NCBI GenBank assembly: GCA_902478645.1
Contig: CABSLV010000005.1
Coordinates: 1 to 64,000, forward strand
Length of the DNA stretch: 64,000 bases
Direction: 5' to 3'
Source: an uncultured Flavobacteriales bacterium
GTDB taxonomy: Bacteria > Bacteroidota > Bacteroidia > Flavobacteriales > UBA1820
Position 1 is the first letter of the stretch. Each line of letters opens with the position of its first letter. Positions 49,114 to 58,561 of the stretch are shown piece by piece. A program made the translations under genes and the position numbers. The notes beneath the pieces are model-generated. The model made no database searches and had not been told where the DNA came from. It saw only the letters and a list, made by a program, of their open reading frames with translations.

Positions 49114-52002
49114 TTACCGGGACTTACGGCGCGTAAACAGGCGGATCACTTCTCCTACCCACAGCACCAGGGACGAGCCGGCCAATACCGCGATCCACTG
49201 TCCAAGAGTCAACGGGCGGACGCTGAAAGCATCCCCGCCGAAGGTAACGATGAGCACCTGCCCCACCACGATGGCCAGCAGGATGAGCAAGAATGCCTGG
49301 CTGCGTCCCAGGTGGTAGAAGGCCGAATGCCCCGAGGAAAACGCCCGCACGTTGAGCAGGTTCCACACCTGCATCATCACGAACAGGGTAAAGAACATCG
49401 AGAGTTCGACCGGGGTCAGCGCTCCGTCGGTATGGTAAAACCACCCCAGCACCGCCAAGAGAGCCACTGCGGAAAGTCCTCCGGTGAGGAAAATGGCGTG
49501 TTTCATTCCCCGGGTGATGATAAAGGCCGCCGCATCGCGCGGGCGATCCAGCATCACGCTCCGATCGGGCGGCAACGAAGCCAGCGCACCGGCCGCCAAG
49601 GTATCCATGATCAGGTTTACCCACAACATCTGCGTTACGCTCAGGGGGGCCTGCCCGCCGAATGCCGAGCCGAGGAACACCACCACCAGGGCCACCAGAT
49701 TGATCGTCAGCTGGAAGACGATAAAGCGCTGGATATTCTTGTACAGGGAACGTCCCCACATCACGGCCGTGGAGATGGAGGTAAACGAATCGTCCAGGAT
49801 CGTAATGTCGCTGGCTTCCTTGGCTACCGACGTCCCGGTACCCATCGACAAGCCTACGTGTGCAAAGTTCAGAGCCGGAGCGTCGTTCGTGCCGTCGCCC
49901 GTTACCGCCACCACTTCGCCATGACGCTGGAGCAGACGCACCAAACGCTGCTTGTCCATCGGCCGGGCACGCGCCATGATCTTGAGTTGCTCCACCCGAT
50001 CGTAGGCCTGCTGGTCGGACAAAGCTTCGAAGTCCGGTCCGGTGATAATCTGGCTGTCCGTATCGCGGGCCGGATCCCACAGTCCGATCTGGCGGGCGAT
50101 CTCCCGTGCCGTATTCGGCGTGTCGCCCGTAACGATCTTCACCGCCACCCCGGCGCGAAGGCATTCGCCGATGGCCTCTCCCACATCGGGACGAACGGGG
50201 TCGGAAATGGCCGTGATGCCCAAAAAGACGAGCCCCTGCGCGGAAAGTTCCTCCAGCGGCGTACGGAGGTCTTTTTCCTCTACCTTCCGGTAGGCGAACC
50301 CGAGGGTGCGCATGGCCTGGTTCTGATACCCGATGAGTTTTTCCCGCAGGTCATCGCCCCAACGGGAAGCCTCGTCCTCCCGGTCGGAAAGCGCCACCCG
50401 CGCACATTTGGAAAAGACGATCTCCGGAGCACCTTTCACATAGAGGGTACACTCTCCCTCGGCGTCCCGCACCAGGGTCGCCATGTATTTTCTCTCGGTC
50501 GAGAAAGTCAGCTGTGCAACCACCTCGACCCCTTCGCGCAACTGCTGGTAGTCCTTTCCCTGGTTGCGCAGCCACAACAGCAGCGCCCCTTCCGTCGGAT
50601 TGCCGATGGGATGTACCTGCCCCTGCGGGTTGGTTTCGAGGAAAGCGGTCGAATTGGCCGCCATCCCCTGCTCGATACAGCGGGAAAGGGCATCGTCCGA
50701 GAGTTTCCCCTCGGAGGAAAGTCCGTAGAAGTCCGCCCGATATACCTGCATCCGGTTTTGGGTCAGGGTACCCGTCTTGTCGGTGCAGATGACCGTTACG
50801 GCCCCCATCGTCTCGCAAGCATGCATCTTGCGCACCAGGTTATGCGACTTGAGCATCCGACGCATGCTCAAAGCCAGCGACAGCGTGACACTCATCGGCA
50901 AACCCTCGGGCACCACCACCACGATCAACGTGACGGCGACCATCAGATAACCCAGTATCTCGGCCAGCACGCCCAGCGGAACCCAGTTGTCGCCATCGGT
51001 CGGATCGACGCCCATAGCGTATTCCACCCCGACGAACACGGCCACCAGAGCCACAGCCGAAAGTGCCCATGCCCACCAGGGGCTGCGGCGGATCCAGCGC
51101 GGAGATTCGATCCCTTTGCGGAACAAGGCCACCACATCGTACACGATCCGTACCCAAACCTTCATGCCCAGCAACAGGAACGCTCCGACTACGACCCACA
51201 ACGAAGCCATCTGCCACGACCCGAAATCGGGCACACCCCACACGACGTCGCGCAGGAAAAGCAGCAGGAAGATCAGCAGCGCAAAGGCAAATCCCAGCGC
51301 ACTGATAAACTTCGCCAACCCTTCCAACTGACGGTTGAGCGGGGTTTTTTCTTCGGTCTTGGCACTGGACTGCCGGGCGACCTTTCCAAATTCGGTCGCA
51401 TCGCCCACTGCAGTAACCACCATCTCGCCCCGGCCGTCCACCACCGTCGTTCCCCGCATCACCCGGTCGGAGGGATACGTTGCTTCGGGGTCGAACTGCG
51501 CCGGATCGGTCGTCTTGTCGATCACCGGTTCCCCGGTGAGGGCCGATTCGTTCACCTGCAAGGACACCGCCTCCGTCAGACGCCCGTCCGCCGGGATCTC
51601 GTCGCCCTGAGCCAGCACGACCACATCGCCCACCACTACTTCGCGGCGGGGTATCTCCCGGACAGCCCCGTCCCGGTACACCTTGACCGGGACATCGTCG
51701 TTCACTTGGTTGAGCAGGTCGAACTTCTTGCCGGCGTCCCACTCGAAAAAGAAGCCGACGCACGTAGCCAGCAGGATGGCTACCACGATGCCTACCGTTT
51801 CGATGTATTCGCCCGAGGTGGCTGCTATCAAAAACGAAAGCAGCGCTGCTACCAGCAGGATTTCGATGATCGGGTCCTTGAATTTTTCGAGCAACAGCCT
51901 CCATACGGATTCGCGGGGAGGGGGCGTTACCAGGTTTTCACCATGTTGCCGGCGGCTCTCCAAAGCCTGCTCGGAAGTAAGTCCTTTGGTTGTCTTGGCC
52001 AT
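49114..52002 (-). CDS. Calcium-translocating P-type ATPase, PMCA-type
   Basis: A 962-residue P2 ATPase that pumps Ca2+ out of the cytoplasm. Landmarks are the actuator motif LTGEPV (156-159, with Pro in place of the usual Ser of TGES), the TM4 ion-site VVVPEGLP (365-369), the phosphorylated Asp408 in CTDKTGTLT, the GDGTNDAPAL hinge and about ten membrane segments. About 80 residues between TM3 and TM4 (265-345), with an extra pair of hydrophobic stretches, are more than in animal pumps. Start at ATG 52002 with a TAACTTTG box 42 bases upstream. It is divergent from the cytochrome bd operon. Confidence 0.93.
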   Translation of the reverse strand: MAKTTKGLTSEQALESRRQHGENLVTPPPRESVWRLLLEKFKDPIIEILLVAALLSFLIAATSGEYIETVGIVVAILLATCVGFFFEWDAGKKFDLLNQVNDDVPVKVYRDGAVREIPRREVVVGDVVVLAQGDEIPADGRLTEAVSLQVNESALTGEPVIDKTTDPAQFDPEATYPSDRVMRGTTVVDGRGEMVVTAVGDATEFGKVARQSSAKTEEKTPLNRQLEGLAKFISALGFAFALLIFLLLFLRDVVWGVPDFGSWQMASLWVVVGAFLLLGMKVWVRIVYDVVALFRKGIESPRWIRRSPWWAWALSAVALVAVFVGVEYAMGVDPTDGDNWVPLGVLAEILGYLMVAVTLIVVVVPEGLPMSVTLSLALSMRRMLKSHNLVRKMHACETMGAVTVICTDKTGTLTQNRMQVYRADFYGLSSEGKLSDDALSRCIEQGMAANSTAFLETNPQGQVHPIGNPTEGALLLWLRNQGKDYQQLREGVEVVAQLTFSTERKYMATLVRDAEGECTLYVKGAPEIVFSKCARVALSDREDEASRWGDDLREKLIGYQNQAMRTLGFAYRKVEEKDLRTPLEELSAQGLVFLGITAISDPVRPDVGEAIGECLRAGVAVKIVTGDTPNTAREIARQIGLWDPARDTDSQIITGPDFEALSDQQAYDRVEQLKIMARARPMDKQRLVRLLQRHGEVVAVTGDGTNDAPALNFAHVGLSMGTGTSVAKEASDITILDDSFTSISTAVMWGRSLYKNIQRFIVFQLTINLVALVVVFLGSAFGGQAPLSVTQMLWVNLIMDTLAAGALASLPPDRSVMLDRPRDAAAFIITRGMKHAIFLTGGLSAVALLAVLGWFYHTDGALTPVELSMFFTLFVMMQVWNLLNVRAFSSGHSAFYHLGRSQAFLLILLAIVVGQVLIVTFGGDAFSVRPLTLGQWIAVLAGSSLVLWVGEVIRLFTRRKSR

Positions 52003-52044
52003 ACTTTGTAGAAACGGTCGTTTAACGGTTGTTTTTTAAACAGA

Positions 52045-52052
52045 CAAAGTTA
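52045..52052 (-). promoter_or_regulatory. -7 box of the Ca2+ ATPase gene
   Basis: TAACTTTG on the minus strand is an exact TAnnTTTG match about 43 bases before the ATG at 52002. Confidence 0.5.
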
Positions 52053-52181
52053 TGCTTTTACACTCATATTCCCCCAAAAAGTACATTAAATTATCTTTAC
52101 CTCCCGCCCTTGTGCTTTCGGTGCTTCCGTCCGCCGGTGGAGAGAAAACGAAAAATCTTTCCCGTTCCTCGGTTTTTTCCT

Positions 52182-52189
52182 TACATTTA
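52182..52189 (+). promoter_or_regulatory. Candidate -7 box for the cytochrome bd operon
   Basis: TACATTTA is one base off consensus and lies 57 bases before the GTG of the DUF4492 gene. A second near-match, TATCTTTA, is at 52092-52099. Either could serve; neither has a clear -33 element. Confidence 0.3.
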
Positions 52190-52245
52190 CCCCCGAAGAG
52201 CCTCGCCGGGGAAAAACTCCGCTGCGGTCTTCCGTCCGAAAAACC

Positions 52246-52464
52246 GTGCAAACCCTCAAGAACATCTACGCCTTTTACCGGGACGGTTTTGCCCGGATGA
52301 GTCGCCTGGGACGAATGCTCTGGGTACTCATCCTGGTCAAAGTGGCCATCCTGTTCCTTGTCCTGAAAGTTTTCTTTTTCCAGGACTACCTCGACCAGCG
52401 GTTCGACACCCCGGAGCAAAAGACACAGTACGTGCTGGAGGCTTTGAGCGGACGAAATGAATGA
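52246..52464 (+). CDS. DUF4492 small membrane protein of the cytochrome bd operon
   Basis: A 72-residue protein with an N-terminal amphipathic part (LKNIYAFYRDGFARMSRLGR) and one membrane segment (WVLILVKVAILFLVLKVFFF, about 26-45). DUF4492 proteins precede cydA in many Bacteroidota and Campylobacterota, which fits here (cydA starts 25 bp later). The role is unknown; it may be a small assembly or structural subunit like CydX. The start is a GTG at 52246; no ATG is available at the front. Confidence 0.85.
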   Translation: MQTLKNIYAFYRDGFARMSRLGRMLWVLILVKVAILFLVLKVFFFQDYLDQRFDTPEQKTQYVLEALSGRNE

Positions 52465-52489
52465 CGATTCCTAACACCTTTTCACTACG

Positions 52490-54085
52490 ATGGAACACAT
52501 AGACTTCTCCCTGGTCGACTGGTCGCGGGCACAGTTTGCCCTGACGGCCCTCTACCACTGGATTTTCGTTCCCCTGACCCTCGGCCTGTCGTGGATCATC
52601 GCCATCATGGCCACCGTGTACTACCGCACCAACGCCCCCAAATGGAAGACCATCACCCGATTCTGGCTCAAGCTCTTCGGGATCAACTTCGCGGTGGGCG
52701 TGGCCACCGGCCTGATCCTCGAATTCGAATTCGGCACCAACTGGTCCACCTATTCGTGGTTCGTGGGCGATATTTTCGGAGCACCGCTGGCCGTGGAAGG
52801 CATCCTGGCCTTTTTCCTGGAAAGCACGTTCTTTGCCGTGCTATTCTTCGGCTGGAACCGCGTCGGAAGGGGCCTTCACCTGACTTCGGCCTGGATGGTA
52901 GCCGTCGGGTCCAACCTCTCGGCACTATGGATCCTGGTGGCCAACGCCTGGATGCAGGACCCCGTCGGGATGCAGTTCAATCCCGAAACCGCCCGAAACG
53001 AGATGATGGACTTCTGGGCCGTGCTGCTCTCTCCGACGGCCATCAACAAGTTTTTCCATACGGTTCTCTCCGGTTTCGTCACGGCCGGCGTGTTCGTGGT
53101 AGGGGTCAGCTCGTACCTCTTGCTCAAAAAGAAAAACATACAATACGCCCTGCACAGCCTGCGCATCGGTGCGATCTTCGGACTGGCCGGAATCCTGCTG
53201 AGCATGTATACGGGCGACGGCTCCGGACGGCGTATTTTCGAGATCCAACCGATGAAACTGGCCGCCGCCGAAGGCCTCATCTACGGACAGACCCACGCAC
53301 CGCTCACCGTGGTGGGATACGTGGACACCGATGCAGAGAAAGGCTATCAGGGCACACAAGTGAAAGGCATCGACGTACCGGGCATGCTTTCCTTCCTGGC
53401 CGCCCACCGCACGGACGCCTTCGTGCCGGGGATAAATGACCTGATCGAAGGCAACCCCGAACACGGCATCCTGTCCGCCTACGAAAAAATGGAACGGGGG
53501 CACATCGCCCAGCAAGCCCTGGCCGAACTCAAGGACATGGAAAAAGGCTCGCTGGAATACCACCTGGCCCTCGAAAAGTTCTCCGACCCGCAATGGCAAA
53601 AGGACTATTTCGACTATTTCGGCTACGGATATTTTTACCACAAGGACCCGCAGGTAAGCCGAAAGAATGCCGAACTGCTGGTGCCCAACGTCCCGCTGGT
53701 CTTCTACTCCTTCCGGGTGATGGTCGGACTGGGCTGCCTCTTCGTGCTGCTGTTTGCCCTGGGGCTGTACCTGTCGGTCAAAAAACGCCTCGAAGGAAAA
53801 CGGTGGTTCTTCTATGCCGCCATCGCGTGCATCCCGCTGGTGTACCTCTGCTCGATGGCCGGCTGGGTGGTAGCCGAAGTAGGCCGGCAACCTTGGATCA
53901 TCGAACGCCTGATGCCTACCTTGGCCGCCGTATCGGATGTGGAAACCTCCTCGGTACAGACTACCTTCTGGATCTTCGCCGGCGTGTTCACCGTGCTGCT
54001 GATCGCGGAAATAAAGATCATGATCGGCCAGATCAAAAAAGGCATGACGCCTGCTTCCCCGGAACCGAACACCCCGCAAGCCTGA
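52490..54085 (+). CDS. cydA: Cytochrome bd quinol oxidase subunit I
   Basis: A 531-residue inner-membrane protein carrying haems b558, b595 and d; it oxidises quinol and reduces O2 to water with high oxygen affinity. Family stretches include FALTALYHWIFVPLTLGLSW (about 11-30; the His is a haem ligand), FGINFAVGVATGLILEFEFG (about 63-82), the quinol-loop QPMKLAAAEGLIYGQT (about 248-263) and the C-terminal GWVVAEVGRQPWII. Several aromatic helices and Q-loop residues match bacterial CydA. It is the second gene of the DUF4492-cydA-cydB operon. In a gut anaerobe it is used to scavenge oxygen with menaquinol as donor. Confidence 0.97.
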   Translation: MEHIDFSLVDWSRAQFALTALYHWIFVPLTLGLSWIIAIMATVYYRTNAPKWKTITRFWLKLFGINFAVGVATGLILEFEFGTNWSTYSWFVGDIFGAPLAVEGILAFFLESTFFAVLFFGWNRVGRGLHLTSAWMVAVGSNLSALWILVANAWMQDPVGMQFNPETARNEMMDFWAVLLSPTAINKFFHTVLSGFVTAGVFVVGVSSYLLLKKKNIQYALHSLRIGAIFGLAGILLSMYTGDGSGRRIFEIQPMKLAAAEGLIYGQTHAPLTVVGYVDTDAEKGYQGTQVKGIDVPGMLSFLAAHRTDAFVPGINDLIEGNPEHGILSAYEKMERGHIAQQALAELKDMEKGSLEYHLALEKFSDPQWQKDYFDYFGYGYFYHKDPQVSRKNAELLVPNVPLVFYSFRVMVGLGCLFVLLFALGLYLSVKKRLEGKRWFFYAAIACIPLVYLCSMAGWVVAEVGRQPWIIERLMPTLAAVSDVETSSVQTTFWIFAGVFTVLLIAEIKIMIGQIKKGMTPASPEPNTPQA

Positions 54086-54133
54086 CCCGACCCGGATCGG
54101 TGCAAACGGAAAAAAACCAAAACACTTTCAGCC

Positions 54134-55297
54134 ATGTTTGAAACCTTCTCGACTTTCGCTCTGCAACAATACTGGTGGGTGATTATCTCCCTGTTGGCCG
54201 GACTGCTGGTCGCCCTGATGTTCGTCCAAGGGGGACAAACCCTGATCTACCAGGCCGGGAAGACCGACCTGGAACGCACGATGATCGTCAATGCCCTGGG
54301 GCACAAATGGGAACTGACCTTCACCACCCTGGTGGTATTCGGCGGAGCGTTCTTCGCCGCCTTTCCCCTGTTTTACGCCACCAGTTTCGGCGGGGCGTAT
54401 TGGGTATGGATGGTCATCCTGCTGTTTTTCGTCCTCCAGGCCGTCTCGTACGAATTCCGCACCAAGGCCGGCAACCTGCTGGGACAGCGCACCTACCAGA
54501 ATTTTCTGCTGATCAACGGCATCGGAGCCCCGCTCTTTCTGGGAGTGGCAGTCGCTTCCTTCTTTACCGGGAGTTCCTTCGTGCTGCTGTCCGACCCGGC
54601 AAGCGGCGTGCTCACCCCCCGCTGGACCGGAGGGTTCGGGGGGCTGGAACTGGCCTTTGACCTGAGCAGTTACACCACCTACATCAACCTTTCGCTCGGC
54701 ATAGCCCTGGTATTCCTCACCCGGGTACTGGGAGCAATGTACCTGAAAAGCAGCATCGACTCCCCGGAGATCGCCGAACGTTCCGAGAAAACCATCCGTC
54801 AGGAAGCGCCTTTCTTCCTGCTGTTCTTCGTCTTTTTCCTGCTGAACCTCCTGCTGCGCGAGGGATACGCCTACGACTCGCAGGGCCTGATCTATACCGA
54901 GAGCTTCAAGTACCTGCACAACCTGTTGCAGATGCCCCTCGTCCTGGTCCTGTTGCTGCTGGGCACCGGACTCACCGTGGCCGGCATCGTTCTGGGGGGC
55001 TACACCGCCCGCCGGAGAGGTTTCTACTACTCGGCCCCCGGCGTAGTACTGGTAGTACTCGCCCTGCTACTCACCGCCGGGCTGAACGATACCGTGTACT
55101 ACCCCTCCACCGGTGCCAACATCCAGAACGGCCTGACCATCCGCAACAGTTCCTCCGGCCGCTACACCCTCACGGTCATGAGTTACGTCTCGTTGTTCAT
55201 CCCGTTCGTAGTGGCGTACATCGCCTACGTATGGCATTCGATGGGGCGGCACAAGATCGACAAACAGGAGATAAAAGACGACCCGGACACTTATTGA
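54134..55297 (+). CDS. cydB: Cytochrome bd quinol oxidase subunit II
   Basis: A 387-residue polytopic membrane protein that pairs with CydA. It has about eight to nine helices, including the first-helix QYWWVIISLLAGLLVALMFV, FEFRTKAGNLLGQRTY-like YEFRTKAG, and the late TVMSYVSLFIPFVVAYIAYV. It begins 48 bp after cydA and ends the operon; a stem-loop lies about 75 bp downstream. Confidence 0.96.
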   Translation: MFETFSTFALQQYWWVIISLLAGLLVALMFVQGGQTLIYQAGKTDLERTMIVNALGHKWELTFTTLVVFGGAFFAAFPLFYATSFGGAYWVWMVILLFFVLQAVSYEFRTKAGNLLGQRTYQNFLLINGIGAPLFLGVAVASFFTGSSFVLLSDPASGVLTPRWTGGFGGLELAFDLSSYTTYINLSLGIALVFLTRVLGAMYLKSSIDSPEIAERSEKTIRQEAPFFLLFFVFFLLNLLLREGYAYDSQGLIYTESFKYLHNLLQMPLVLVLLLLGTGLTVAGIVLGGYTARRRGFYYSAPGVVLVVLALLLTAGLNDTVYYPSTGANIQNGLTIRNSSSGRYTLTVMSYVSLFIPFVVAYIAYVWHSMGRHKIDKQEIKDDPDTY

Positions 55298-55372
55298 TCT
55301 CCCTCCGAGCGTCTGCTCCAAGCGGGGGAAAACCAGCCGTTTTTGCCCCGGGAAGATCGGAAGACAAAAGGA

Positions 55373-55404
55373 TTGCGCACAGGGATCCCTTCCCTTGTGC
55401 GCAA
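55373..55404. terminator. Candidate terminator hairpin after cydB
   Basis: Arms TTGCGCACAGGGA (55373-55385) and TCCCTTGTGCGCAA (55391-55404) pair with one bulged base. The structure lies between converging genes but has no clear T-run. Confidence 0.55.
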
Positions 55405-55453
55405 CCCGACCTAAACAACCAAACAATCACCAGAAAAAAAAGTTCGTTCTTCC

Positions 55454-56962
55454 TCACGCCAGCCCGGCCGCCCGGAGCGAACCGTTGGAGAGCAGCGTTC
55501 CCAACCTCCGGTCGATACTCTCCAGATAGCGGTTGTAGCGCGTATTGGATTCGATGGCCACCAGAGCGGACAGGCTGTCGGAAAGGGTTTCCATCGATTT
55601 TATCTGATTGGTGCGGATGGCGTTCATCTGCCCGGCCACCAGCGAAGCAGTCTGTTCGCTCACCCCTTTTATCGCGGCGGAAAGCGTCTGCGAACTCGAA
55701 TTGTCCACCTCCAGGCCCAGTTTTTCGAGGATGGAGCTCAACTCGGGAGAAAGTTCCTTGATCTTCTCGGCCGTCTGTTCGATCTGCGCTTCGAGTTCCG
55801 GAGTAACCACCTCGTCCAAGTCGATCTCTCCGGCGAGGAAGTCCATCACCTTTTCCCGGAATTTGTTGAATATCGGGTCGATCTGCGCCAGGATCACCGA
55901 ATCGGAAAAACCGTTGATGATCGCCTGCCGCATCACGTCCTCGAAATTCTTGGCAAAATCCCACGTAGCTTCCTCGCCCTTGCGGAAGGCCTCGACCCAA
56001 CTGTCGGCCAATGATTGGGCCGAAGAACCGATCAACTCCTCGGCCAAGCTTTTCTGCTGCTCCACCCAGTCTTTTTCCTGCTGGGCCAGGGCGAGCAAAC
56101 GCTCGTAAAACGACTGGTACTCATCGTACGACTCGTCACTCGAAGGCATCAACGGCGAACCACCCATCGTCTCGAGCCAGTCCAAGTCGTCCCGATGGTT
56201 TTTCAACTCCAGCAAAGCATTGTAGTAATTCGATGCACCCCGCTTGTAGCGCGCGCTGTACCGCCCGTTCATCTTGCCGTACAATTCCTGCATCCGATCG
56301 TCGATCTCGGAGACGACCTCCTGCCGGTTGCCCGAAGCCTGCTGAAGGCCGGACTCGATCTGCTTGTACTTCTCGCGGGTGATCGCCTGCTCGTCGGCCA
56401 GGCGGCGGGAAGTAGCCAAAGACAATTCCACCTCCGCGTTCAACTGAGCATTGAGCGCCTGCTGCATCTCCCGCTGGTATTTCTTTTCCTCCTCCCTCCG
56501 CCGGCGGAAAATACCCACGATCCCAGATATCAGCGAAGCTCCGGCACCCAAACCGCCCAGGACCGCCCCGAAGATGCTGCCGCCGCTACCCGATCCACCA
56601 CTCATGCCCCCTGAAGCGCCCGCTGCCGAACCCGCCACGCCCCCGGCAGCGGAAGCCGCCGCTGCGCCGGAAGAAGTCGTCTTGACCTCCTTGGCCTGGC
56701 GGATGGCCTCGGCGAGTTTTGAAATATTCTGCACCAACATCTGTCCACTGGAGGACACCTGAACGATCAAATCCCCCGCCTGGCGGAGCGAACCGTTGAA
56801 CCCTGACAATCCTCGACCCAACTCGCCCAGCCCCGTGAGACTTTCCAAAATCTGATTGCGCAAATCGGCCGTCGTCCGCTGAATCTCCACACTCGATACG
56901 ATGTTCGATCCTGCCGTGCTACTACCATTACTCTTTTTACTGCTTGCCATTTTCTCTTTCAT
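55454..56962 (-). CDS. Orphan coiled-coil protein resembling a phage tape-measure protein
   Basis: A 502-residue, mostly helical protein. A Ser/Thr-rich N-terminus and a helical part are followed by an Ala/Gly-rich linker (about 95-130) with a hydrophobic glycine-rich segment (SIFGAVLGGLGAGASLISGI, about 128-147), then RRRREEE, long coiled coils (about 160-310), and a region near 320-360 (WVEAFRKGEEATWDFAKNFE, then DVMRQAIINGFSDSVILAQI) that resembles the C-terminal part of Bacteroidales phage tail tape-measure proteins. No other phage genes are nearby. It may be a domesticated remnant or an unrelated coiled-coil protein. Start at ATG 56962; the ATG 12 bases on is equally possible. Confidence 0.75.
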   Translation of the reverse strand: MKEKMASSKKSNGSSTAGSNIVSSVEIQRTTADLRNQILESLTGLGELGRGLSGFNGSLRQAGDLIVQVSSSGQMLVQNISKLAEAIRQAKEVKTTSSGAAAASAAGGVAGSAAGASGGMSGGSGSGGSIFGAVLGGLGAGASLISGIVGIFRRRREEEKKYQREMQQALNAQLNAEVELSLATSRRLADEQAITREKYKQIESGLQQASGNRQEVVSEIDDRMQELYGKMNGRYSARYKRGASNYYNALLELKNHRDDLDWLETMGGSPLMPSSDESYDEYQSFYERLLALAQQEKDWVEQQKSLAEELIGSSAQSLADSWVEAFRKGEEATWDFAKNFEDVMRQAIINGFSDSVILAQIDPIFNKFREKVMDFLAGEIDLDEVVTPELEAQIEQTAEKIKELSPELSSILEKLGLEVDNSSSQTLSAAIKGVSEQTASLVAGQMNAIRTNQIKSMETLSDSLSALVAIESNTRYNRYLESIDRRLGTLLSNGSLRAAGLA

Positions 56963-57164
56963 TTATATCCATGCTGCACTGACCTTGCGGACGCTCGTTC
57001 CACGCAATCTTGCCATACCTTCCCCGGTATTTCCGAAGACCAACCCCGGGAATCGTCCGCTTGTTTTAACAAATATAATCAAAAAAGAAATAAAACACAA
57101 GTACCCCTCCGCATTTTCCCGCTCGCCCCGCCGCGGATTAACGTTCGATCCCACCCCTTTTGCC

Positions 57165-57172
57165 TAATTTAG
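57165..57172 (+). promoter_or_regulatory. Weak -7 box upstream of the BamA/TamA-like gene
   Basis: TAATTTAG differs from TAnnTTTG by one base and lies 31 bases before the ATG at 57203. The rest of the 56963-57202 gap shows no other recognisable element. Confidence 0.3.
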
Positions 57173-57202
57173 TCGCACGAATTGCCGCTGGCACTCCGCT
57201 CG

Positions 57203-58489
57203 ATGGGTAACACATACCGCATATTGTTCCTCCTGCCGTTTCTTTGGTTCGCTGCGCATCCCGCCGCGGGACAATCGGCCATGCGCACCCCGAGCGATAC
57301 CAACGCTCTTGTCCCCGTCGAACGGGCAAGCTCGCCGGACTTTCCCCCGCTGGGCTCCGAAGTGGAGGATCAGGATTTGTCTCTCGCTCCGCCCGAAGCG
57401 GTGGATACGGCCTCCCCGAGCGGTTTTTCCTCGTTCGTCCAGACGGTGAGCAGTCTCTTTCAAGTAGATACGACCAAACGGCGGCGGTTTTCCCTGCTGG
57501 CACTCCCCGAGTTTTCCTACGGTGACGAAAATGGTCTGGGGCTTGGATTTACCGCCCGCCTGTACATCAACGACTTCCGCCCCCATCCGCAGGGCAAGGC
57601 CCGGCGGCAGTCGTACGTGGATTTCTCCTCACATTTCACCTTCAAAGGCAATCTGTCGCTCTCGCTCCGCCCGACGGTGTACCTGCTCGACGAACGCCTG
57701 CTGCTGCGGGGGTACTTCGGACTGGGACACTACCCTTCGACCTTTCAGGCCATCGGCCCGGACAGTCCGGAAGACCAAAAGGAGGACTACGACGAACGCT
57801 CCACCCGCCTTCGCTTGGCGACGTACTGGCGGTGGTTTGAAAACATGTACATCGGCCTGGGGTATTACTACTACGATTATCAGGTGAAAGACATACTCGA
57901 AGGCGGGATGCTGGATCAGGGCACGATCCCCGGCTGCGACGGAGCCAGGATTTCAGGCCTTTCCCTGCACTACATCTACGACAGCCGCGACGATCCGTTC
58001 GTTCCCCTGAAAGGTTTTTACGCACAACTGGACGGCTACTTCAACGCACATCTGCTGGGCAGCACGCAGGATTACACCAAATACCTGATCGATCTGCGCG
58101 GATACATCCCGGTAGGAAAAGACCAATTGATCGCCCTGAATTTCTACTCCCAGATCGCCACCGGAGAAGTCCCTTTTCAGGACATGGCCTCCCTGTCCAA
58201 CGGCATCCACTCACGAGGATACGCCAGCGGCCGTTATATCGACAAAAACCTCATGTCCCTCCAGGCGGAATACCGGTACTATTTCGGACGGTTCGGCATT
58301 TCGGCATTCGCAGGGACGGCCAATGTGGGTGATACGCCGCTGAAAGCACTGAAAATGGACAAATTCACCTTCGGTGGCGGGCTTCGTGTGAAACCTTTCC
58401 GGGGACAACGGATGTACTTCCGGGGCGACGTGGGATTCAACACGCACGGAGACGTCCAGTTCTACCTGGGTATCGACGAACTGTTCTGA
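57203..58489 (+). CDS. BamA/TamA-like outer-membrane beta-barrel protein
   Basis: A 428-residue protein with a signal peptide ending in HPAAGQ (about residue 23), a Pro/Ser-rich linker (30-85) in place of POTRA domains, and a C-terminal barrel (about 95-428). The late strand GIHSRGYASGRYIDKNLMSL resembles the conserved lid-loop RGY/RGF region of the Omp85 family, and the chain ends in Phe. It probably belongs to the short POTRA-less surface-antigen D15-like branch found in Bacteroidota, whose function is unknown. The ATG at 57203 is preferred to a TTG at 57182. Confidence 0.82.
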   Translation: MGNTYRILFLLPFLWFAAHPAAGQSAMRTPSDTNALVPVERASSPDFPPLGSEVEDQDLSLAPPEAVDTASPSGFSSFVQTVSSLFQVDTTKRRRFSLLALPEFSYGDENGLGLGFTARLYINDFRPHPQGKARRQSYVDFSSHFTFKGNLSLSLRPTVYLLDERLLLRGYFGLGHYPSTFQAIGPDSPEDQKEDYDERSTRLRLATYWRWFENMYIGLGYYYYDYQVKDILEGGMLDQGTIPGCDGARISGLSLHYIYDSRDDPFVPLKGFYAQLDGYFNAHLLGSTQDYTKYLIDLRGYIPVGKDQLIALNFYSQIATGEVPFQDMASLSNGIHSRGYASGRYIDKNLMSLQAEYRYYFGRFGISAFAGTANVGDTPLKALKMDKFTFGGGLRVKPFRGQRMYFRGDVGFNTHGDVQFYLGIDELF

Positions 58490-58561
58490 CCCTCGGGAGC
58501 AGTTTTCAGCCATGCCTGGACAAAAACCGTTTCCCACACCCCGATAAAAGACAGAAAAAAA

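Noticed and set aside
49312..52011. Very long open frame antisense to the Ca2+ ATPase
   Set aside because: It is a shadow of the ATPase codons; it has no domain features and reads as low-complexity His/Arg/Gln-rich protein. The ATPase on the other strand has all family motifs.
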